Origin: Globobulimina sp.
Lineage: Eukaryota; Foraminifera; Rotaliida
Assembly: GCA_003354225.1 (NCBI GenBank)
Contig: PIVH01000340.1
Span: forward strand, 1 to 6,206
Direction of reading: 5' to 3'
Length of the DNA: 6,206 nt
A model generated the notes under the pieces. That model ran no database searches, was not told where the DNA came from, and saw only the letters and a program-made list of their open reading frames with translations. Positions within the stretch are counted from its first letter, which is position 1. Each line of letters opens with the position of its first letter. Both the position numbers and the translations under genes were made by a program. This document shows positions 1 through 6,206 of the stretch, one piece after another.

Positions 1-274
1 TTTATGGTTTATGGTGTAAATTGCAGTGAAGCTACACCTACAATTTCCAATAAAAGTGACTGTTCTTTGGCAGAATGGATGGAATACACAGTAACAGATG
101 CAACACCATCTGAATATTTTGAAATCTCATTCTGGCTCTCAACCAAATGTAATAATAGTTGCATTGGTTGCAATTCAACTTCATTGTTTTGTGCAGACGA
201 CGGAGATTTTACGACTTATAATGGATGTAATTATACAATTTGTAATGAACCGGGCTCCTTTACTTCAATACCAG

Positions 275-342
275 GTACAAGTACATATTTTATTATATTA
301 GAATATATCATTTTTGTTAACGTTTATAAACATATCAAAAAG
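275..342 (+). other. Spliceosomal intron, 68 nt, phase 1
   Basis: The upstream exon ends CCAG and the intron starts GTACAAGT. It is very AT-rich and ends ATCAAAAAG. Splicing completes a Gly codon (G from 274, GT from 343-344) and joins frame 1 to frame 3, giving a continuous Cys-rich reading that leads into the first PPC-like unit. Unspliced, frame 1 stops at 361-363. The acceptor lacks a clear pyrimidine tract but a T-rich stretch lies upstream (288-327). Confidence 0.75.
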
Positions 343-371
343 GTTCATGTCCGCTTCCATTAATTTCAAAT

Positions 372-704
372 CTGACGCAATGCGGCACTGTCAGTGGCAA
401 TATATCTGTCTACGAATGGCACTCTTATGAGTATTTTGTAAATTCGACAATGTATTCATCTCTAAAATTTTCAACTTGTGGCAGTCAAATTGGTGACACT
501 AAATTAAGACTCCGTGATGAATTCGGAGACATTATATGGAGATCAAATTGTGATAATTTCGGATGGGTCGATAGTGACAAATGTGAATTTAATGAAGAAT
601 TCATTTTATATCCGACTGAGATGTATCATGCTACGTTTATAAGTGTCGAAATCCGGACTTATGGACATGATGAAGGCAGTTATCATTTAACAGCTATTTG
701 TTCA
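372..704 (+). repeat. PPC-like unit A of three
   Basis: This is the first and only fully intact of three tandem protein units of roughly 90-110 residues. It starts with a CG dipeptide, has a WHSYEYF strand, the motif FSTCGSQ, a D.KLRLRDEFGD strand pair, a WRSNCD turn and ends GSYHLTAIC. The order of aromatic strand, TCGS, D..L.L.D..G, NCD and G.Y.L.I matches the general layout of bacterial-type PPC beta-sandwich domains. That family assignment is inference from pattern, not a search. Confidence 0.6.
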
Positions 705-758
705 AACACTGAACCACCAACAACCACATCTTTTCATCAACCGACAATTGCAACGTTA

Positions 759-1052
759 GAATGTGGTGAGTCCATAACCGGGATTTTAAGGAACGATACA
801 GGCCAACTTGATACTCATTGGTATTCAGTTGAAGTAGACTCGTGAAGGTACAACGAAGCATTTCTTTCAACCTGCGGCAGTGATATGGCCACCCGGTTAT
901 CAGCATATGATGCAACGGGAGCTCCCATATGGGTGACATTTGCGAATTGTGACTATCCTCCAGGTGAGGTTATTGCCCTGGAGGGCTTTGATCACTTTTA
1001 TGTAGAGCTTATTGCTGACAGACCAGGCAATTATACACTAAATATCCGCACA
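759..1052 (+). repeat. PPC-like unit B, carrying a nonsense codon
   Basis: The second unit begins ECGES, has the strand THWYSVEVDS, then the TGA at 843-845, then STCGSD, LSAYDATGAPIW, ANCDY and finally RPGNYTLNIR. From the Tyr of WYSVEV through STCGS, 20 positions align gap-free with unit A, the stop falling opposite a Thr. This shows that the TGA sits inside formerly coding sequence. A Thr/Pro-rich linker (about 705-758) separates it from unit A. Confidence 0.6.
843..845 (+). other. In-frame TGA nonsense codon inside unit B
   Basis: The frame used from 343 onward reads ...GTA GAC TCG TGA AGG TAC... and stays open afterwards to 1103. The flanking residues match unit A on both sides without a gap, so this is a point nonsense change or a base error rather than the natural end of the gene. 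Confidence 0.75.
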
Positions 1053-1055
1053 AAT

Positions 1056-1062
1056 TCATTGT
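1056..1062 (+). other. Single-base frameshift between units B and C
   Basis: Up to about 1058 the coding similarity is in frame 3 (GNYTLNIRTNS). From 1060 it is in frame 1 (CGENVFGS). One extra T around 1059 explains the change. No slippery heptamer or pseudoknot was seen, so a programmed shift is not supported. Confidence 0.65.
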
Positions 1063-1326
1063 GGCGAAAATGTATTTGGGAGCACATTAGATTCCTATGG
1101 CATTAATTATGAATTTATCAATCCAATGGATCAAACAGTGTACTTTGACATTTGTAGCGCTTCAGATGAATTTGAATTTATTTTTTATGATTCCAGTGGA
1201 ACTCCGAATAATGCATTTTTTTCGTCAGAGTGGTGGGTCAGCAATATGACCGATTGCGCGCATTGGACGTATACGGCTGATATCTCTGACATACTTCCTG
1301 CAGGAAATTATACAGTGCGGATAGAA
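1060..1326 (+). repeat. PPC-like unit C
   Basis: The third unit starts CGENVFGS, has the strand INYEFINP, the pair VYFDICSASDEF, FEFIFYDSSG, a NMTDC turn and ends PAGNYTVRIE, very like the end of unit B (PGNYTLNIR). Its first about 22 residues lie before the ATG at 1126, so a model starting at that ATG would cut the domain in two. Confidence 0.6.
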
Positions 1327-1413
1327 AGGATAGCTGCGTTTTTATTGGCTGTTGTGTGTAACCAACAATATGCATTTCCGAATCCCCGCAGCAGTGATTT
1401 GATTGGTAATACA

Positions 1414-1932
1414 TGTAATTATATTCAACAATATCCTGATAACGAAATATGGCCAACTGACGAATGCTTTCCTTTCCAGACTGGTGGTCATAATTTTACC
1501 TATGCTTATTCCATGCAATATGTTTGTAATGGAAATGGAAGTATTACACAGTTGTGGTATTTTGATACAGCAAACTGCGACCAACCAACAAATGTAAACT
1601 ATACAAATTTATTAGAGCAGTCGGACATATTTTCATATAATTGTGCCTCTACTGAATCATGTTCGTCGCTACATATCAAGCAATTTGATGGTGGAATGAT
1701 GAATGGTTCCTACGAAGGTGGAGCCTTCTTACTCGACGAATGTTATATTATTCAAACAAACGGTGGCTTTGTAAGTGTCAAAGGAAGTTGCTATGATCAG
1801 ACAGTTGTTGAAACATTTTATGTAGGCTTTGGTTGTGCTGCAGGAAACAATTATAGTTACAAAACATATGAAACTGCTGGTTTTGTGAGTGATGAGTGGG
1901 GTGATGCTTATTATTGGATTTTTGATCAGTGT
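1414..1932 (+). repeat. Two related Cys-rich units near the C-terminus
   Basis: Two segments share a pattern. The first runs from the Cys codon at 1414 to about 1644 and contains TDECFPFQTGG. The second runs from the Cys codon at 1660 to about 1932 and contains LDECYIIQTNGG. Both have DEC, aromatic or aliphatic residues, QT, Gly-Gly, further cysteines and Asn-Tyr rich strands. This looks like an internal duplication giving two disulfide-stabilised domains. No known family was recognised. Confidence 0.45.
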
Positions 1933-2163
1933 CCAGCTACGACGATTGCACCCGAAACAACAGGTATACACACAACTGATTTTGCAAAAAGTACAAATCC
2001 CACCACAACTGCAACAGATTTATCGACAACCGTTTCTACAGAAACTATTATTATGGAGAGCACTGTGGAGAGTGATCCTGATCCAACAGCAATTAATGGC
2101 TCATCTGCAAAATGTCGCTATATTTTTGCTGTGTGTGTTTTATTTGCATTTTTGCATTATTAA
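1933..2163 (+). other. Thr-rich stalk and GPI-anchor-like C-terminal signal
   Basis: After the last Cys-rich unit the protein becomes rich in Thr, Ser and Pro (about 1936-2080), typical of an O-glycosylated stalk. It then reads NGSS, a short spacer with Lys and Arg, and about 15 mostly hydrophobic residues ending at the stop with no cytoplasmic basic tail. Small residues followed by a spacer and a terminal hydrophobic stretch are the standard layout for GPI attachment. A simple C-terminal membrane anchor is the alternative. Confidence 0.55.
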
Positions 2164-2424
2164 AATTCTAAATTATTTTATTAATTTTTTTGTTTGTTAT
2201 ATAGTTTTGTGATTCTTTTAATTATTCTCTTTTGTGTGTTGTGTATTTTTTTTTTGTTTGTATTTTTTTTTGATCATAGTCTTAATTTTTTCAATCTCGG
2301 CAATTGAGTTGCCTTCGAAATACATACATCGGTAATATCTGTCTGCGTCATCTGTGTCATCTGTAATTCGGCAAAGATGTTTTGCTCAAATATTTGAGGA
2401 TTGTTTTGTAGGTCAAGTTTGTGA
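2164..2424 (+). other. Intergenic spacer, T-rich
   Basis: This 261-bp stretch must contain the 3' end of the upstream gene and the 5' region of the kinase gene. It has long T runs (about 2246-2272) and GT-rich sequence (TTTTGTGTGTTGTGT) of the kind found downstream of cleavage sites. No AATAAA was seen. Closer to the kinase there is a short tandem repeat of TCATCTGT (2348-2365), a GGCAA/TTGCC inverted repeat (2299-2313), and a TTTTGTAG acceptor-like string ending near 2411. No TATA box or other core promoter could be assigned with confidence. Confidence 0.5.
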
Positions 2425-5400
2425 ATGGAAGCGTTAGATTTTTTTACCAATCAATTTGGATTTTTAACGCCATTGTTATTGCCTTGGTTGCAAAAACTAT
2501 GTCGTGATTCAGCAGAAGAACAATTGCGTGTATTATTTGAAACCGAACTCGCGACACCATTACAATTGCTGTCATGCAGTAATTTTTCATATCGGTACAT
2601 TCGTTTGAACATAATACCGCGTTTAATCTCATTCATCGAAAGCATTGAGATAGGCTCAGATATATATTTTCGTAATAAGTTATATAAATTTTTTTATATT
2701 CAAATCCAAGAAGAAGAAGACGCAGAAAAGAAAGAAAAAGACATTGCGTTAGGAACTAAGTTACAGAGCAATAAAATCGACAGAAATGAACTAAATAACA
2801 TCGAATTAAATGGTCGCATATTTGAACTATTATTAAATGACATTTTAACAGATTTATTCTTCAACTTCAACGCATACAATATTTTACCCATTGAGCGGAT
2901 GCAGATAATCCAATACATTCGGTGTCTAATCTATGAATGCGAGAAAAATATAAAACAAAACAAATCTGAAATAAACCTACAAAAATATTCTGGCTTAATT
3001 TGTTGCAATTTACTATCCATTTTGAACGACGAATATGCGGCAGAATGTGTCTGCGATTCGGAGGACACAAACTTGTCAAACTTCAAAGTGTTCACAGACA
3101 TAATCAACGAAAACAACGTCCAATTTCCCATTCTCAAAAACGAAAAGGAAAACATCGAAATCCATAATGAAAAATTACAACGAAAACTGAAACAACAACA
3201 ACAAAATATGGCCAACAACAACACCGGTCCATCCATGCAATCCATGCATACGCCGTATTTATCACATAACCAAAATTCAGCCGAAGCAATGCGTCAAATC
3301 CCACACACTCCGCACATTTCGGGGATGTACAACGACCAACTTAACGACTGGAAAATAGATGGCGTCGACCCCGAGAATGACATGAATCAGAAACAGATAC
3401 TACGGGGACAAATGTACAAAATTGATATGATCCAAGAAGACCACGAAGAGGATACTATCGACAGCCAGTTGAAATTAAAAGTATCAACCCCCAGACGGCA
3501 AACTGTCTCATTTGCGCCGACCATCAACACCGCCAACAGTCAGCCTCCACCACCGCCGCCACCGCCTCATTTAGGCACTAAAAAGTCGCAGAGCGTGGAT
3601 ATAAACAACACAGTAAACACACCGCAATTATTCAGCCAAGTGCCGCCACCTCGCTCTGCTCAGTCCGCAGCATACAACAATAATAACTTTCCGTATTCAA
3701 ATAATAGCAATGCTGCAGCTGAGGTACGCCCATTAAAACGGCAAAACTCACATCCTCATCCTGCACAGCAGCAATCTGTGGAACGCATCCATTTGCCGCC
3801 GGCACCGCCGCCACCCATTGAAATAGGCACACAACAGAAGTCATTGCCGATTACAATGCATAAAAACTATAACAGCACGCAATCATACGACAGCACCAAA
3901 AACGTAAACATCGACACGCCGCTTATTAATGTAACTACGCCGTACGGATATAACTTTAATCAGAGCACTCGTATCCAGCCCCCAGCGATTACCACCTTCG
4001 AAACGCCCAATGAATTGGCCACTGGCTTGACGAAGACGCAGTTCTTCGCCAAATACCTGATCGACTCTAAAATCATTGGCCAGGGCTCTTTTGCAGTGGT
4101 ACGGCGATGCAAACGCGTCACTGACGAACGTATATTGGCGATGAAGATTATAAAGAAAAAGAACATCGACGAGGATGCCGATATGGAACTAATCCGTCGA
4201 GAGATTACCATTTTGATCGAGTTGGACCATCCGAACGTGATCCGGGTGTATGATTGGTGTGAGACCAATTCGCGTCTGTTTATTGTGTTGGATTATTGCG
4301 GCGGCGGCAATGTCTTGGATCGCATTATCAAAAAAGGCAGTTTTAGCGAGTTTGAAACGGCGCAATTAATTCGAGAGTTAGCTATTACCATTCAATACTA
4401 TCACAGCAAAGGAGTGGTTCATCGGGATTTAAAAGTAAGTATACAGCCATTTCATTTGTTTTCTGCATGTTTTTCAAATTAAAAACAGATTGAATCACTT
4501 TAAACAGCCCGAAAACATCATGTATTTGGACGATAATTACTCACAAATGAAACTCATCGACTTTGGTATGGCGAATACATTGAAAAATGTAAAGGGTCGC
4601 GAGCTAACCACGGCGTGTGGCAGTCCGCTCTACGCTGCGCCGGAGATCTTAAACAATGAGAAATATGGCACTGCGGTGGACGTCTGGAGTATGGGCGTGA
4701 TTACATATTTATTATTGTGTGGCTTCCCGCCTTTCTTTGACACGCAAAATATAAAAAACGTCTACGCTTTGATTCGCAAAGCCAAGTTTTCTTTTCCTTC
4801 GCCATTCTGGGACCCGATTAGTGAGAATGCCAAGGATTTCATTGTCATGTGTCTGGAGTTGGATGTAGATAAACGATACACTGCGCAGAATGTGCTGAAC
4901 CATGCGTGGATTGGCGGGAGTAACAAAGAGGACGATTTCTTGTATGATGACACTGAAACGGATACGAACGCGTTGCCTGACTTTGATGACAGTTCCAGCA
5001 CAGATGACGACTTTGCCATTGATGAGGACGACGATGACATAAATTACGACCTGATCTTAGCGAAGGATAATGATATGATCGCGGATTTTAATGTGAACCC
5101 ATTGCACGCCGTGAAAACCCCCAGAAAGAAGCAGCGAGTCAGCAATATCAGCACTGGTATCGGTGATGGTGGTGCCGGCGACATTGATTATGGCAAATTT
5201 AAGTTAAAACGTGCGCCGACTGAGCCAGTCTTGAAGCATTTGAAGAGAACCAGTTTAGAGCCGGTATTAAAAGGGAAATACACCGGTCATGGCAGGAAAA
5301 GCAGTCTGTTGTACATGAACCAAGGGACTATCTTCAGTGCACAACGCGATCACTTACAAAAACAAAAAACATTAATCGAGCAAGAACGGGAAGAGCTGAC

Positions 5401-6205
5401 CGCTGAAACGAAGAAATTGGAACAGCAACGACAGGATTTATTGCAGCTATTGGATGAACACAATGAGTTTAAAAAAACAATGACTACATTCGAGCAACAA
5501 AAGGCTATATTTACACAGGAAAAGAACAAATGGTTAGCTGTGAAGGGGTCGGTGGAAGAAGAAAAGAAAAGATTGCAAACGTTGCAGCTATCCATGACAG
5601 AGCGGTACGAGGCAGAATTCGATAAGTTTGTGAATGAAACGCAAGAGCAACGGTTGCAACTTCAGGAAGAATATAAAAAGCTAAATGACGAACGCTTGGA
5701 ATTTAAGCAGAAAAACGGCGAATTAGCTCAAGAGTTAGAAACGTTGCACGCGGAACGAGTGCAATTCGAAACGGACAGAAACAATTCGCTACCGACAGAT
5801 ATTCAGAAACTGCGGCAAGATTTGGAAGGGGAATGGCTGAAAATCGCGTCGACCCAAAAACAGCACGAATCCGAGGCGAAGTCGCATGCGCAGACTAGCG
5901 TGAAATTGAAAAAAATGATGAATACTATGAGCAGAAAAGAACGTGAGATCGAGCAGGACCATAAGGAGCTGTTGGAGATCAAACAAAAGATCTTTGATTT
6001 GCAGGAGGAGAAAAAAGCAGAGCTGGAATTGGTGAAAAGCGATAAGTTCCATACTGTGCAAAAAGCGCAGATTATACAACAGCAGCGGGAGATGGACAAA
6101 TTGCGGAGCGAGTTGGAAGCGGAGAAGGCGGAGTTTTATGCCGAGAACGTAGGGGATGAAGGCGATTGGAAGCAGAAATACTTTGTATGGTGCCCAAGTG
6201 AGTAG
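2425..6205 (+). CDS. CAMK-type Ser/Thr protein kinase with helical N-terminus, Pro-rich linker and C-terminal coiled coil (spliced 2425-4434 + 4508-6205; 3' end uncertain)
   Basis: The product would phosphorylate Ser/Thr on proteins in the cytoplasm or on the cytoskeleton; substrates are unknown. The start ATG is preceded directly by an in-frame TGA (2422-2424). Of 1235 residues, 1-230 are helical and unrecognised, and 235-545 form a disordered linker with Asn/Gln runs and eight prolines at 374-381. The kinase domain spans about 545-804: Gly loop IGQGSFAVV (551-559, third Gly is Ala), Lys574, Glu593, HRD 666-668, Asn673, DFG 688-690, APE 714-716, DVW 728-730, Arg793. All catalytic residues are present, so it should be active. 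The CAMK-like features are HPNVIRVYD, TACGSPLYAAPE and the NHAW end. An acidic tail (807-859), a basic segment (about 870-940) and a coiled coil (about 945-1213) follow. There are no EF hands, so it is not a CDPK. The last codons overlap a GTGAGT donor, so the gene may extend beyond the window. Confidence 0.88.
3142..4056 (+). other. Disordered Pro/Asn/Gln-rich linker of the kinase
   Basis: This covers residues about 240-544. It contains a short Lys/Gln-rich helix, Asn runs, eight consecutive prolines (3544-3567), PPPR at 407-410 and a second proline cluster LPPAPPPP at 457-464. Such tracts commonly bind profilin, SH3 or WW domains (known biology); a partner here is inference. Basic motifs RRQT and LKRQNS could be phosphorylation sites. 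Confidence 0.75.
4435..4507 (+). other. Spliceosomal intron, 73 nt, phase 0, in the kinase catalytic loop
   Basis: The donor is AAA|GTAAGT and the acceptor is TTTAAACAG|CCC. Splicing joins HRDLK to PENIM, restoring the invariant kinase catalytic loop, which fixes both ends to the base. A second AG at 4487-4488 would add 19 nt and break the frame. The intron has T-rich sequence in its middle and an in-frame TAA at 4480-4482 if retained. Confidence 0.95.
4916..5074 (+). other. Acidic tail immediately after the kinase domain
   Basis: Residues 807-859 are dominated by Asp and Glu with a few Ser/Thr (for example DDSSSTDDDF and DEDDDD). CaM kinases usually have a basic amphipathic autoinhibitory and calmodulin-binding helix here; none is visible. 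The Ser/Thr within acidic surroundings fit casein kinase 2 type sites. Confidence 0.8.
5207..5272 (+). repeat. Tandem KR..EPVLK motif in the kinase
   Basis: Two ten-residue copies, KRAPTEPVLK and KRTSLEPVLK, start 12 residues apart and share seven of ten residues. The codons for the shared EPVLK differ at several positions, so this is not a recent DNA duplication; the protein motif seems to be kept by selection. Confidence 0.7.
5330..6136 (+). other. Long C-terminal coiled coil of the kinase
   Basis: Residues about 945-1213 are rich in Glu, Gln, Lys, Leu and Arg with almost no Pro or Gly except a short break near NNSLPTD (about 1095-1101). They show regular hydrophobic spacing such as LEQQRQDLLQLLDEH. 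This suggests dimerisation or a scaffold, as in kinases with long coiled-coil tails. Confidence 0.85.
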
Positions 6206-6206
6206 G

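Larger units (their letters stand above)
1..2163 (+). pseudogene. Disrupted (or mis-sequenced) gene for a Cys-rich, GPI-anchored-like surface protein with three PPC-like units; 5' partial
   Basis: This is the 3' part of a gene for an extracellular protein. I do not recognise a named family. The open reading frame enters from the left edge with no signal peptide at the ATG at 4, so the true start lies upstream. The parts are 1-274, an intron at 275-342, then 343-842 in a continuous frame. An in-frame TGA stands at 843-845, the same frame continues to about 1058, one extra base follows near 1059, and a shifted frame runs to TAA at 2161-2163. Coding similarity continues across both lesions: the residues flanking the TGA align without gaps to the previous repeat, ending in a shared STCGS. 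The product has about 18 N-glycosylation sequons and many cysteines, then a Thr-rich stalk and a hydrophobic tail. The role is inferred only as a surface or adhesion-type protein. Sequencing error or alternative splicing could make it functional. Confidence 0.6.

Noticed and set aside
843-845. TGA read as a sense codon (code change) or selenocysteine
   Set aside because: The 1235-codon kinase frame contains no in-frame TGA and uses TGG for Trp, as does the rest of gene 1. The aligned residue in unit A is Thr, not Trp or Cys, and no SECIS-like hairpin was noticed.
834-880. Intron GTAGACT...GCGGCAG removing the TGA
   Set aside because: The 47-nt excision would put a TGA codon directly at the junction and shift the frame.
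1056-1062. Programmed ribosomal frameshift
   Set aside because: There is no slippery heptamer or obvious downstream structure, and an upstream nonsense codon already blocks the frame.
885-1106. Small independent gene of 73 codons
   Set aside because: It is the remaining part of unit B between the nonsense codon and the frameshift; its last residues are out-of-frame sequence.
1126-2163. Separate gene starting at the ATG at 1126
   Set aside because: The frame is open and coding-like upstream of this ATG, back to the CGENVFGS start of unit C at 1060. There is no signal peptide at 1126.
4489-4507. Alternative acceptor at 4488 for the kinase intron
   Set aside because: It would insert 19 nt between HRDLK and PEN and destroy the frame and the catalytic loop.
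2425-6205. Minus-strand reading frames across both genes
   Set aside because: They are short, lie antisense to strongly coding sequence, and are Ser, Cys and Phe rich as expected for reversed Gln/Glu/Lys codons. No motif supports them.

Overview
The window is eukaryotic nuclear DNA. The evidence is a spliceosomal intron with a canonical GTAAGT donor in a protein kinase, a second short intron upstream, AT-rich and T-rich intergenic sequence, long low-complexity Asn/Gln/Pro linkers, and no bacterial-style ribosome binding sites or operon packing. Compact 68-73 nt introns and small intergenic gaps suggest a unicellular protist. The sequence alone does not let me name the lineage. Reading is compatible with the standard genetic code.

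Region 1 (1-2163, + strand): the 3' part of a gene for a secreted or cell-surface, Cys-rich, heavily N-glycosylatable protein. It runs in from outside the window. The order is a Cys-rich N-terminal segment, one clear intron (275-342), three tandem beta-sandwich-like units resembling PPC (pre-peptidase C-terminal) domains, two related Cys-rich units, a Thr-rich stalk and a hydrophobic C-terminus that looks like a GPI-anchor signal. As written the frame is broken twice inside the second PPC-like unit: an in-frame TGA at 843-845 and a one-base frameshift near 1059. It is either a decaying gene, a sequence with errors, or (less likely) a gene in which GTGAG-type donors splice around both lesions.

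Region 2 (2164-2424): a 261-bp T-rich intergenic spacer that must hold the 3' end of gene 1 and the 5' region of gene 2. No firm promoter motif was found.

Region 3 (2425 to about 6205, + strand): a large multidomain Ser/Thr protein kinase of the CAMK type, 1235 residues if it ends at the TAG at 6203-6205. It consists of an unrecognised helical N-terminal region, a long disordered linker with an eight-proline run, a complete kinase domain split by an intron exactly between HRDLK and PEN, a strongly acidic tail, a basic segment with a duplicated KR..EPVLK motif, and a long coiled coil. The last bases contain a perfect GTGAGT donor, so the gene may continue past the window.

The two genes are on the same strand but there is no evidence that they work together. 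One is a surface protein, the other an intracellular signalling or scaffold kinase. I saw no RNA genes, transposons, CRISPR arrays or prokaryotic features.
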